A stretch of DNA of 44,656 bases from contig NZ_UTBG01000047.1 of assembly GCF_900580675.1 (NCBI RefSeq), positions 1 to 44,656 on the forward strand, in the 5' to 3' direction. The notes below the pieces were generated by a model that saw only the letters and a list, made by a program, of their open reading frames with translations, was not told the origin of the DNA and made no database searches. Source of the DNA: Pseudomonas viridiflava (lineage in GTDB: Bacteria > Pseudomonadota > Gammaproteobacteria > Pseudomonadales > Pseudomonadaceae). Positions 17,205 through 25,754 of the stretch are shown piece after piece; position 1 is the first letter of the stretch, and each line of letters begins with the position of its first letter. The translations under genes were made by a program, and so were the position numbers.

Positions 17205-17238
17205 GGCTCCCGCGCAGCCATCAAGGCTGGCGGGAGCC
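17205..17238. terminator. Hairpin between convergent efe operon and large effector-like gene
   Basis: GGCTCCCGC pairs with GCGGGAGCC (9 bp), with an inner AGCC/GGCT pairing in the loop. It sits midway between the two stop codons. There is only TT after the stem on the plus strand and no T-tract on the minus strand, so termination is likely but may be inefficient. Confidence 0.6.
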
Positions 17239-17248
17239 TTGGCGTGCA

Positions 17249-20200
17249 CTACGCGGTCGTTGTGCTTGACGGCTCAAACCTTTCCAACGGAGTACCGATC
17301 GGCAATCTGTTGTTCGGATTCGTCGCATACCAAGTTTCACCCACCTTCACCGCTTCAACCGGCTTGGAATCGACTTTCCCACTGAACGTCTCAGGAGATT
17401 GTTCTTCCTCACCCGGTTTACGTTTTAACACCTTGCGCGGGGTCCTCAAGCTCCGCAGGCTAAGGCCAGCGCGCGCCTTTTCTTCCAACGCCCCAAGCAT
17501 TGCACCCGCCGGTAGCTTTGTTATGTTGTTTGCTAACTTAGGGATAGCGATGACACCTCTCCCAGCTGCGACCAGCATGTCAGCCGCACCATCCAACGGA
17601 TTCAGAAGGCTGCTGACGACCAAAACACCCTTTTCCAATACGTTGAAAACCTTGGCGCCGAAGGGCACTACGACTTTGCTGGCCTTGATTAAAGGTTTAA
17701 TAGATGACCCTGCTCCCCCTACCAAAGCGCCGAGCGTGTCGAAAAACAGCCCCCGGGTACCCTCAATGATGTTGCCATTGGCAATATCTGTAATCGCACC
17801 TACAAAAGGGATCATACCCAGCAGGATATTGTCATTTTCTTGCAATATTAATCGCTGCTCCTCCAACTGCAACTGGCCTATGGCAAGCTTCAACACACTG
17901 TCGCGATGATGAATAAAGTTGCCCTGCATTATGCGATCGACAATCGACTGGGTTCGTGCGGAAGAAAAAGTGTTAGGAACAATGTCATCTCTCGCTCGTC
18001 CCGCAGTTGGCGGTGCCTCCAACGTATCACCGAGTCTTTCGATAATAACGCCCGGGGAGCTAACGCCTGACCGAGGCATCTCATTGGAGCTGTATGCATT
18101 GAAATCAAACGCCTGCACTGCCCCATTCTCCAGTTGGGTGACTGTAGGCGCCCAAACGCCATAGCTTTTCGGATGAGCCTGCGGTGAACCGCCCAAGGTC
18201 AGGTCTTTCGGCAAGTCCGTTCGCTTGATGATCTGCATCTTGTCCGGGAACACTTCGTAATAGCTGACCACACCTTTGTAAACGCTACGTATCACTGTTC
18301 CTTTACGCCCTCGCCGCTCTTCCAACTGCCCCGCTGTATGCTCGACTTTGGGCACACCATCGACTTGCTCTCGCAAGGCAAACAACTCAACGCTGCCAAA
18401 CTCCAGAGCTTGGCGATCAGACAAAGGCAGGTTTGCAATCATCAGTCGCGTGGTGGTGCCCAGGCCCTGCTTGAGTCCGTCCAGATAGGCATCAACTTCG
18501 CGGGGCACCAAAGTCTTTAGATCCGGCAAGCTCGCAATTTTGCCATTCAAGGCCTGAACGTTTTGATTAACCTTGGCTTGGTCGCGATCACTGAGCCTAG
18601 CGCTGCCGCCATACGGCGTTTTCGGTGTCTGGAGTCGAGGCGCTTGCTCATCTGGACCCAGCAGCATCCAGCGATTCCGTGATAAATCGCCGCTCATATA
18701 AGTCTCGACCAGGGAACGCGTTCTTGGTTCGGACGGTTTCATATTGCGCCGTACATTCGGGTCAGCGATATGCACCCTGAAGGTTTTCAATTGTTCTACG
18801 CTGTAATCCGGAAAAACTTTTTGCAGGTTTTCGATCGCCAATTTTTCTCGGGTCGGTAGGGGCAAATTAAATACGTCCAAGGCATGAATGAGCTGCTCAC
18901 GCTCGACCTTGAAGCCTTCCTGGGCCTGCTGAAAATGCTGCGCCGTATAGGTACCATCCACCGGCTTGGCATAGAGGCCTTGCATCATGCCCCAATCGAG
19001 CAATATGTCAGCCCCATAGCTGGTGAACAGAGCGTGCTCTTCCGGCGTTCTGCCCTCCAACCGACTGAGGGCAATGATGTCCTTGTAATTCATGCCCCGC
19101 GAACTCCCTGCACCACCCAAGCGTTCTGCAATCACAACGCCCAGGCGCAGGTCTGACCATTCCGAGGAGCCTATGCGTAACGTGGGTGGCGTACCGCGTA
19201 TCAGGAATTCAGGCGCCGCGCTTGCGAGAAATAGATGGGCCATCAACGGCGCGGTCTTGGAGTCGACTCTTGGATTCTTCTTGAGGTGTTGTTCAAAATC
19301 CGCGCGCATATCGTTTACGGTTTTTCCGCTGTCGCCGGGCTTATACAGCTCGTAGCCAGCGACGGTCCCGGGGCGACCTGGAGCGGCAGGATCTATCTGC
19401 AATTTGATAGCGGCAATTAACCACTGCGCGCGCTCCTTGGATGAGAGCTGAGCGGTGCCGGACGCACCGAGGAATTGCCGCTTACGGGCAAGCCTCTCAC
19501 CGAACTCCGATGCCGCAGAACTACCGAGGAGCAATTGCAAAAAATGGTCGGGTTTGTCACGAAGCGTTTCGGGTGTAGCTCCTTTCAGAACGCCCTGCAA
19601 GTCAAGATCGCGCAGAATGTTATCGCTGGTTTTACGATTGACATCCTCATCGCTCAATCCGGCCAGGAACGTTTTATCTGTAGCGGACATGTAACCAGGA
19701 GCCCATTTATCCGTCAGCAAGCCGCTGTAGCTTCCCCAAGGTGAGGGTAGCTCCAATTGGGTGTCGAGCCAGCGAATGATATTACGCAATTCACCTACGG
19801 TCGTGGGCAAGGGCATCCCATGGTGTCGCAGGGCGTCGGCGACCGTAACCGTAGTGAATCCCTTGAGAGCCAACTTCGACGTGCTGCTGACTTTTATTTC
19901 GAGGCCGGCCAGCGAAACCGCTTCTTGGTCCGCCTTGTCTGCCAAAAGCGGAGTCAGTTTTTTCGCCAGGTTTGCACGCTCATCCAATATATCTATTGCG
20001 TCTCTGGCTGTATCCACCCGGCGCTCCAGCCCGAACTTTCCAGTGGATGACCGGGTGGCCCAATCGACTTTTACCAAATCATTGTGGACCGACTTCACAT
20101 TGCCATCGCTGGCGGGTGGCGTTATCCCATACCATCGAAGGACCGCATTGCGGGAGAAACTGTTGCCGCTGACGCCCACAGATGGCAAGCCCGCTCTCTC

Positions 20201-21895
20201 TGGATCAAGGGCCCTTGCGGCCGCGCGCAACCTTTTACTGACTTGCCGCCATCCCGACGAGTCATTGATATTGAATGTCTGGACGCTCGATACGCCATCA
20301 CGGGTAACCCTGCCGCTGACAGAGTCTCTCTTGACTACCACCGTCGGCAACTCCATGTCATTTTTCGAGAACCAATCCCTCATTTCATCCGTATTCAACG
20401 CGCTCCGATAGGCATTGAAGAGCGGGTAAATCGTCGTATTGGGGTGGAGTTCAACTTGCGTGTCTGACGCAATCTGCAGAGCAGTTCGGTCTATAAAGAG
20501 CTGAAGTGTTCGGTCGGCGACGGAAGAAATTTCACCCTCGCCATACGACGCGTTGCTCAGTTTCTCGATGGCGAGGTTCACTTGCGCAACTGTATTGGGT
20601 AACCCCAGTTTTGAAAAAGCAAGAAACTGGCGAGTGTCATAAAATGGCTGTGAGTAAAGGACATCTCCAGTCGCCTTGCTTGCCTCCACGAGCTGCTTGA
20701 ACTGGTTGCTGAAGGCGTTGATCGCCTCTTTTTCTTCCGGTTTACCGCCTATTCCGACCTTATTGATTTCGTCCGCCAGGAAGCCTTGCAAAGAGGACCA
20801 GCGATTAGCCGCGTCACGCTGCTCAAGAACCCCATCGTGTATCCGGTAAAGTTTATCGGCGCCACCCAGGCCGATCTTTTCAATAAATGTCTTGAAGGCA
20901 GGCATCGCCAGCCATTTAACAAAAAGTTCGCGAGGTCCTCGGCTTTTGCGCGCCAGGGACACCGAGGGCTTAACGACTAAAAGGCGGTCTTTCAGATTGA
21001 GCGGGTCGCCGTCTTTTTTGTTTTTGACTAGCTCCTGCAACTCCGAAACCACTTGCGATCGCATATCAATATCGCTGTTTTCCCGCACGAGCTGTTTGTG
21101 TTGTTTCTTCCAAGTCAGGCGTTGGTCATCGGATATCTCGGGCCAGCCCTCCTTTTCAAGCATGTTGCCAAGCGGTTGTCGGTCTTTTGGGTGGAACGGG
21201 GCTATGACACCGTAAAAGCCAAAGATAATATTTGCGTCAATAAAACCCTTTTTTGGGTCAGGCAGAAAAATCCCGTTGGGATCGGTGGACAGACTTCGCA
21301 CCGCTACTCTGAGCTTTTCGCTCACCTCCCTCCAGCCGGAACCATCGACACGGGTAAACGTTCGGTGTTCTTTTTTTCCATGTGCATCCACTAGGCCTTC
21401 AACTCGATCGCTCAAAACGCGTACTGTCGATAAATCCAGATTCTTGGATTTGAACCAGGCCTGCACCTTTGGATCGAGGACAGCTTCACTAAAGGCATCA
21501 ATGAAGGGTCTGATCGAGGCGTTTTGTGGAATGGGGTCGTAGAAGGGTAAGACGTTGATCAGTGAGTGAGTAAGCTTGGCCTGGAGGTCCTTATCAGCGC
21601 CTTTCGCATCTGCGGGCTCAGGAAAACTTGGTTTCTTCAGTTTTGCACCGACCCGGCGGGCAGTTGCTTCTGAAGCCGGTGAACGGGTGTGGCGCACTGA
21701 GGGCTGACCAATCCTTGCTTGCACCAGCTGTCCGCCTTGGTGGCGTGACGCAGTTGTAATCGGCAAGTTCTCGTGCTCGTCCGGATTGGTTTGGGGGGGA
21801 GTTGAAACAGCGGAATCAACAGGCGCACTGTGATCACCGCTGCCAAAGGAAGGATAAGAATGTGTGGGCGTATGGCTATTAATCAGTGTCGACAT
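17249..21895 (-). CDS. Very large (1548 residues) toxin/effector-like protein of unknown function
   Basis: I do not recognise a named gene. The ATG at 21895 has GGAGAGA about 8 bases upstream. Residues 1-110 are rich in Ser, Thr, Pro, His and Gln and look disordered, with no classical signal peptide. Residues 124-232 and 485-592 are copies of one region (both have SGWR(E/Q)VS(E/K)(K/R)LR(V/A)A and a F/W-YG(V/I) ending). Shorter echoes of GLPNTVAQVNLAIEKL recur later. Residues about 1354-1455 are hydrophobic and glycine-rich (MIPFVGAITDIANGNIIEG), like the membrane-associated region near the end of Pseudomonas dermonecrotic-toxin-like and NEL-like proteins. The tail has GETWYATNPNNRLPIGTPL, a pattern often seen at the end of such proteins. 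GC is visibly lower than in neighbours (29 of 60 bases at 17521-17580 against 40 of 60 at 13081-13140). No chaperone, immunity or secretion gene is adjacent. Role as a secreted toxin or type III-like effector is inference. Confidence 0.75.
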   Translation of the reverse strand: MSTLINSHTPTHSYPSFGSGDHSAPVDSAVSTPPQTNPDEHENLPITTASRHQGGQLVQARIGQPSVRHTRSPASEATARRVGAKLKKPSFPEPADAKGADKDLQAKLTHSLINVLPFYDPIPQNASIRPFIDAFSEAVLDPKVQAWFKSKNLDLSTVRVLSDRVEGLVDAHGKKEHRTFTRVDGSGWREVSEKLRVAVRSLSTDPNGIFLPDPKKGFIDANIIFGFYGVIAPFHPKDRQPLGNMLEKEGWPEISDDQRLTWKKQHKQLVRENSDIDMRSQVVSELQELVKNKKDGDPLNLKDRLLVVKPSVSLARKSRGPRELFVKWLAMPAFKTFIEKIGLGGADKLYRIHDGVLEQRDAANRWSSLQGFLADEINKVGIGGKPEEKEAINAFSNQFKQLVEASKATGDVLYSQPFYDTRQFLAFSKLGLPNTVAQVNLAIEKLSNASYGEGEISSVADRTLQLFIDRTALQIASDTQVELHPNTTIYPLFNAYRSALNTDEMRDWFSKNDMELPTVVVKRDSVSGRVTRDGVSSVQTFNINDSSGWRQVSKRLRAAARALDPERAGLPSVGVSGNSFSRNAVLRWYGITPPASDGNVKSVHNDLVKVDWATRSSTGKFGLERRVDTARDAIDILDERANLAKKLTPLLADKADQEAVSLAGLEIKVSSTSKLALKGFTTVTVADALRHHGMPLPTTVGELRNIIRWLDTQLELPSPWGSYSGLLTDKWAPGYMSATDKTFLAGLSDEDVNRKTSDNILRDLDLQGVLKGATPETLRDKPDHFLQLLLGSSAASEFGERLARKRQFLGASGTAQLSSKERAQWLIAAIKLQIDPAAPGRPGTVAGYELYKPGDSGKTVNDMRADFEQHLKKNPRVDSKTAPLMAHLFLASAAPEFLIRGTPPTLRIGSSEWSDLRLGVVIAERLGGAGSSRGMNYKDIIALSRLEGRTPEEHALFTSYGADILLDWGMMQGLYAKPVDGTYTAQHFQQAQEGFKVEREQLIHALDVFNLPLPTREKLAIENLQKVFPDYSVEQLKTFRVHIADPNVRRNMKPSEPRTRSLVETYMSGDLSRNRWMLLGPDEQAPRLQTPKTPYGGSARLSDRDQAKVNQNVQALNGKIASLPDLKTLVPREVDAYLDGLKQGLGTTTRLMIANLPLSDRQALEFGSVELFALREQVDGVPKVEHTAGQLEERRGRKGTVIRSVYKGVVSYYEVFPDKMQIIKRTDLPKDLTLGGSPQAHPKSYGVWAPTVTQLENGAVQAFDFNAYSSNEMPRSGVSSPGVIIERLGDTLEAPPTAGRARDDIVPNTFSSARTQSIVDRIMQGNFIHHRDSVLKLAIGQLQLEEQRLILQENDNILLGMIPFVGAITDIANGNIIEGTRGLFFDTLGALVGGAGSSIKPLIKASKVVVPFGAKVFNVLEKGVLVVSSLLNPLDGAADMLVAAGRGVIAIPKLANNITKLPAGAMLGALEEKARAGLSLRSLRTPRKVLKRKPGEEEQSPETFSGKVDSKPVEAVKVGETWYATNPNNRLPIGTPLERFEPSSTTTA

Positions 21896-21926
21896 CTAAG
21901 TTCTCTCCACGGTTGAGGGCGTGAGA

Positions 21927-21944
21927 GTTCTTGTCCGTAAGAAC
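21927..21944. repeat. Inverted repeat in the leader of the large effector-like gene
   Basis: GTTCTT and AAGAAC are separated by 6 bases, 32 bases upstream of the start codon at 21895. It could be an operator or a leader hairpin. I saw no hrp-box pattern (GGAACC-N16-CCAC) in the 21896-22023 gap. Confidence 0.45.
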
Positions 21945-22023
21945 AGTCAACCGGAAGATACAAGGCCAAACCAATCAGTTGTGTAGGCGCATTCTCAATC
22001 TGAGCCGCCAGTACTGAAGTAGA

Positions 22024-23367
22024 TTACAAGATCCGGTAAAGCAACCGCTCGATCCGCACTCGGCTGACCCGCCGCAGAAACTTGCCAACCGCTTCCGGGT
22101 AATCCGGAAGGGTTTGCAGATCCTGGTAGCGTTCAATGCGCGTGGTGTGCTCGAAAACCTTCGCCAACTCCGTACGCCGAGGCTCCAGCCACTGGCCCTT
22201 GGGGTCGTCGATCAGCAACGCATTTTCCAGGTCAAGACGGAACGCGCGCGGGTTGAGGTTGTTGCCGGTGAGCAAGGTATAACGCTGGTCGACCCACATG
22301 CCTTTGAGGTGATAGGTGTTGTCGCCATCGCGCCACAGGTGCAGGTTCAACTGGCCGCTGTCGATCATCGGTTGGTGGCGCTTGGCGAAGCGGCGCAGGC
22401 TGATTTCGTACAGGTAAGGCAGCGCCGAGATCACCTTGAACGGTTCGCTGGGCGGGATGTAGAAATCGTTGGCGGTTTTGTCGCCGACGATGATGTCGAC
22501 CTTGACCCCGCGCGCCAGGGCGCGGTTGATTTCCCGGGTGACCGGCAATGGCAGGTTGAAGTACGGCGTGCAGATGGTCAGCTGTTGCTGGGCGCTGGCA
22601 ATCAGCTCGAGGATCACCCGGTTCAGCGGGTTGTTCTTGCCCACGCCGAGCAATGGGCTGACTGACAGATGCCCATTGGGCAGTTGGCCCGCCGTGGTGT
22701 CGTAGGCCGCGTGCTTCAAGCGGCTGCGCAGGTCGCCGATGTCGTTGCGCAGGCTGCGGGTGGTCGGCGGGTTGGGTAAATCCAGCCGGTGCACCGCCTT
22801 GGAGGTGACCAGGCCGTGCTCCACCAAGTGCTGCATGGAGTCGGCCAGGGGCTGGCTGTGAACCAGGTGGTAGCGGTCAAAACGGTACTTGTCGAACTTG
22901 TGCAGGTACACGTTGTTCAGGCTGGCGCCGCTGTACAGCACGCTGTCGTCGATCACGAAACCCTTGAGGTGCAACACGCCGAACAGTTCGCGGGTTTGCA
23001 CCGGCACGCCGTACACCGGCACTTCACTGCTGTGGCTCTGGGTCATGGCCTGGTACCAGGCGCTGTTGCCCGGTTGCTTGCCCGCGCCGATCAGCCCACG
23101 TTGCGCGCGCAGCCAGTCGACCACTACCACGATGTCCAATTCCGGCCGCGCTGCCTTGGCAGCGTGCAGGGCGTCGTAGATCTCCTGCCCCGCTTCGTCC
23201 TGCTGCAAATACAGCGCAACGATGTAAATGCGCCGCGTCGCCTTGGCGATTTGCTCCAGCAGGCAACGGCGAAACGCGTCGGCGCCGGACAGCACGTCAA
23301 TGGCGTCGGGAGTGAGGGGGAAACCGCGCAGTTTGGGCAACAGGGAGCGTTTGAAGAACGACGGCAT
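22024..23367 (-). CDS. pssA: CDP-diacylglycerol-serine O-phosphatidyltransferase, PLD-like
   Basis: A 447-residue protein, close to the 451 of E. coli PssA, which it resembles along its length. It makes phosphatidylserine from CDP-diacylglycerol and serine, the precursor of phosphatidylethanolamine. Two phospholipase-D half-sites are present: VLHLKGFVIDDSVLYSGASL (H133, K135) and YHLKGMWVDQRYTLLTGNNL. Other conserved blocks are LTICTPYFNLP and VGDKTANDFYIPPSEPFK. I start at ATG 23367 because this gives the family length; the frame stays open to another ATG at 23436, which would add 23 residues of poor likeness. The C-terminal end is basic (RRVSRVRIERLLYRIL), fitting peripheral membrane binding. 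The TetR gene is divergent. Confidence 0.93.
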   Translation of the reverse strand: MPSFFKRSLLPKLRGFPLTPDAIDVLSGADAFRRCLLEQIAKATRRIYIVALYLQQDEAGQEIYDALHAAKAARPELDIVVVVDWLRAQRGLIGAGKQPGNSAWYQAMTQSHSSEVPVYGVPVQTRELFGVLHLKGFVIDDSVLYSGASLNNVYLHKFDKYRFDRYHLVHSQPLADSMQHLVEHGLVTSKAVHRLDLPNPPTTRSLRNDIGDLRSRLKHAAYDTTAGQLPNGHLSVSPLLGVGKNNPLNRVILELIASAQQQLTICTPYFNLPLPVTREINRALARGVKVDIIVGDKTANDFYIPPSEPFKVISALPYLYEISLRRFAKRHQPMIDSGQLNLHLWRDGDNTYHLKGMWVDQRYTLLTGNNLNPRAFRLDLENALLIDDPKGQWLEPRRTELAKVFEHTTRIERYQDLQTLPDYPEAVGKFLRRVSRVRIERLLYRIL

Positions 23368-23454
23368 AAGGCTCGCAATGGGTCGAATCCGAAGAGGCCC
23401 CGAGCTTACACCATGGGGCTGCTCAGGTCTTCCCATCGCCCCTGGAAAATTTTA

Positions 23455-23483
23455 TTGACCAAGAAGAACGATCGTTCTACTGT
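23455..23483 (+). promoter_or_regulatory. Promoter with embedded 14-bp palindromic operator of the TetR gene
   Basis: A TTGACC hexamer at 23455-23460 and TACTGT at 23478-23483 are 17 bases apart. The spacer holds the perfect palindrome AGAACGATCGTTCT (23465-23478), the typical size and placing of a TetR-family operator. Autorepression is inferred. The predicted transcript would begin very close to the ATG at 23491. Confidence 0.65.
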
Positions 23484-23490
23484 AATAAGC

Positions 23491-24054
23491 ATGAACGACA
23501 TCACTCACAATGAAACACGCGACATCATCCTCGACGTCACCGAGAAGTTGATCTATCGCCACGGTATCGCCGCCACCGGTATGGACTTGCTCGTCAAGAC
23601 TGCCGGTGTCTCGCGCAAAAGCATTTACCGTTACTTCGCCAATAAAGACGAGTTGGTGATTGCCGCCCTGCGGCGCCGCGACGAACGCTGGATGCAGTGG
23701 CTACGCGGTGAGGTGGAACGCGCGGAAGACAGCGGTGAACGCCTGCTGGCGCTGTTCAGCGCGCTCAAGGCCTGGTTCGGCTCGGCGGATTTTCGCGGCT
23801 GTGCCTTCATCAACACCAGCGGCGAGACGGGTGACCCACAAGATCCGGTACGCCTGCTGGCCAAGGCGCATAAACAGAAACTGATCGAGTACGCACTTGA
23901 GCTGTGTGAAGCCCATGGCACCCCCGACCCCGAACGGCAGGCTGCGCAGCTGCTGATTCTGATCGATGGCGCCATTACCGTTGCCCTAGTCATGGGCGAT
24001 GCAACCGCCGCCGATAATGCGCGATGCATGGCGCAAACAGTATTGGGGCTTTGA
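23491..24054 (+). CDS. TetR-family transcriptional regulator
   Basis: A 187-residue repressor. The N-terminal helix-turn-helix is clear: [20 protein letters not shown] followed by [19 protein letters not shown]. The C-terminal half is the usual all-helical ligand and dimerisation domain ([16 protein letters not shown] is typical of one branch). The ATG at 23491 is chosen because a promoter and palindrome sit immediately upstream; a much longer frame from 22789 merely crosses pssA antisense. No good ribosome site is visible, fitting a leaderless or near-leaderless transcript. The DUF1348 gene starts 28 bases after the stop and is a plausible target along with the regulator itself. Confidence 0.9.
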   Translation: MNDITHNETRDIILDVTEKLIYRHGIAATGMDLLVKTAGVSRKSIYRYFANKDELVIAALRRRDERWMQWLRGEVERAEDSGERLLALFSALKAWFGSADFRGCAFINTSGETGDPQDPVRLLAKAHKQKLIEYALELCEAHGTPDPERQAAQLLILIDGAITVALVMGDATAADNARCMAQTVLGL

Positions 24055-24082
24055 GCAACTTCGTCTTGTCAGGAGTGAAGAC

Positions 24083-24562
24083 ATGTCATCTAACGCAACT
24101 AACCGCCCGCCTCTGCCTCCGTTTACCCGCGAGTCAGCCATAGAAAAAGTCCGCCTGGCTGAAGACGGCTGGAACTCCCGCGACCCTGAGCGTGTGTCTC
24201 TGGCCTACACCCTGGACACCCAGTGGCGTAACCGTGCCGAGTTCGCCCATAACCGTGAAGAAGCCAAGGGTTTCCTGACGCGCAAATGGGCCAGGGAGCT
24301 GGATTACCGGCTGATCAAGGAGCTGTGGGCATTCACGGATAACCGTATCGCCGTGCGTTATGCCTATGAATGGCACGACGACTCCGGCAACTGGTTCCGC
24401 TCATACGGCAACGAGAATTGGGAATTCGACGAGAACGGCCTGATGGCCAATCGATTTGCCTGCATCAACGACCTGCCGATCAAAGAAAGCGATCGCAAGT
24501 TCCACTGGCCGCTGGGACGGCGCCCGGACGAGCATCCGGGGCTGTCGGACCTTGGGCTGTAA
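24083..24562 (+). CDS. DUF1348 (NTF2-like) protein
   Basis: A 159-residue cytoplasmic protein, start ATG 24083 with AGGAGTG at 24071-24077. It matches the DUF1348 family across its length: [20 protein letters not shown], then [40 protein letters not shown] and the ending [20 protein letters not shown]. The fold is NTF2-like (SnoaL-related). The biochemical role is unknown; members often sit beside TetR regulators and may act on small reactive molecules. It is probably cotranscribed with the TetR gene. An inverted repeat (24570-24589) follows. Confidence 0.88.
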   Translation: MSSNATNRPPLPPFTRESAIEKVRLAEDGWNSRDPERVSLAYTLDTQWRNRAEFAHNREEAKGFLTRKWARELDYRLIKELWAFTDNRIAVRYAYEWHDDSGNWFRSYGNENWEFDENGLMANRFACINDLPIKESDRKFHWPLGRRPDEHPGLSDLGL

Positions 24563-24589
24563 AACGGTCGGGGCCGGTTTTACGGCCCC
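24562..24589 (-). terminator. Hairpin between convergent DUF1348 and sugar dehydrogenase genes
   Basis: GGGGCC (24570-24575) pairs with GGCCCC (24584-24589). Read on the minus strand, the stem is followed by GACCGTTTTAC, a short T-run, so it best serves as the end of the dehydrogenase transcript. There is no T-tract on the plus strand. Confidence 0.55.
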
Positions 24590-24594
24590 ACCAC

Positions 24595-25743
24595 TCAGTC
24601 CTGATTCAGGCCTACGCGGTACAACACGCCATCGTCCTCATCGGTCAACACATACAGGAAGCCGTCCGGCCCCTGTCTTACATCGCGAATCCGCGCCTTC
24701 AAACCGCCGAGCAAACGCTCTTCATGGATCACCTTGTCGCCGTCGAACTGCAGGCGGATCAACTCCTGGCTGACCAGTGCACCTATAAATACGTTGTGCT
24801 GCCAGGGTTTGAAGCGGTCAGCGTCATAAAACGCCATGCCGCTGATGCCTGGTGATTTTTCCCATACGTGGTGCGGCTGCACGGTGCCTTCCGCCGTCTT
24901 GCCCTTGGCCTCGGGAATGGGTGTAAGTGAATAGTTGACGCCGTGGGTTGCCAGCGGCCAGCCGTAATTTTTACCGCGCTCGATGATGTTGATCTCATCA
25001 CCGCCACGCGGCCCGTGCTCGTTTTCCCAGATCGTGCCACTCCACGGGTTCAGTGCCAGGCCCTGTGGGTTGCGCTGGCCGTAGGACCAGATTTCAGGGC
25101 GGACACCTTCCTGGCCTACAAATGGGTTGTCATCGGGTATGCGGCCGTCCGGATAGATCCGTACGACTTTGCCCTGCAATTTGTCCAGGTCCTGGGCGGT
25201 CGGGCGGTCGTTGTTTTCGCCCAGGGTCACAAACAGGTAGCCATCGCGGTCAAACGCCAGCCGCGAGCCAAAGTGGTTACCGGTGGAGAGCTTGGGCTCC
25301 TGGCGCAGGATCACTTTGAAGTCGGTCAAGCCGCTCAGGTCGGAGGCGAGGCGCCCGCGGCCCACGGCTGTCCCCGCCTTGCCGTCCTTGCCGCCACCTT
25401 CGGCGTAGCTCAGGTAGACCATGCGGTCCTGCTTGAAGTCGGGTGACAGCACCACATCAAGTAAACCGCCCTGCCCCTTGGCCCACACTTCGGGCACGCC
25501 GGTCAACGGCGCAGACAGCTTGCCGTCCGGACTGACAAAGCGCAGGTGGCCAGGGCGTTCGGTCACCAGGAAGCCTTGTTTATCCGGCAGAAAGGCCACG
25601 GCCCATGGATGGTCCAGGCCTTTGGCGATCGGGGTCGCCGTGATGCTGCCTTGTTCGCTGGGGAACTGCTGGGCATCGGCCGCGTAAACAGCAGTCATGG
25701 CGGTTGCGCAAATCGCGGCTAACAGAGTTTTGCGTAGAAACAT
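24595..25743 (-). CDS. PQQ-dependent aldose sugar dehydrogenase (soluble, YliI-like)
   Basis: A 382-residue exported enzyme with signal peptide MFLRKTLLAAICATAMTAVY followed by AADAQQ. The six-bladed beta-propeller of the soluble glucose/sorbosone dehydrogenase family is indicated by GLDHPWAVAFLPDKQGFLVT near the start, STGNHFGSRLAFDRDGYLFV, GQRNPQGLALNPWSGTIWEN, EHGPRGGDEINIIERGKNYG and VRQGPDGFLYVLTDEDDGVL at the end. Such enzymes oxidise aldose sugars in the periplasm with PQQ as cofactor. It lies 11 bases after the small exported protein gene, so the two probably share a transcript. Confidence 0.9.
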   Translation of the reverse strand: MFLRKTLLAAICATAMTAVYAADAQQFPSEQGSITATPIAKGLDHPWAVAFLPDKQGFLVTERPGHLRFVSPDGKLSAPLTGVPEVWAKGQGGLLDVVLSPDFKQDRMVYLSYAEGGGKDGKAGTAVGRGRLASDLSGLTDFKVILRQEPKLSTGNHFGSRLAFDRDGYLFVTLGENNDRPTAQDLDKLQGKVVRIYPDGRIPDDNPFVGQEGVRPEIWSYGQRNPQGLALNPWSGTIWENEHGPRGGDEINIIERGKNYGWPLATHGVNYSLTPIPEAKGKTAEGTVQPHHVWEKSPGISGMAFYDADRFKPWQHNVFIGALVSQELIRLQFDGDKVIHEERLLGGLKARIRDVRQGPDGFLYVLTDEDDGVLYRVGLNQD

Positions 25744-25754
25744 AAGACGAGTCC

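Noticed and set aside
17205..17238. An attachment site or element boundary beside the low-GC gene
   Set aside because: No matching direct repeat was found at the other end (21896-22023), and no integrase or tRNA is present.
22789..23490. An N-terminal extension of the TetR gene by 234 residues
   Set aside because: This part is antisense to pssA. The TetR protein begins at 23491, directly after a promoter and operator.
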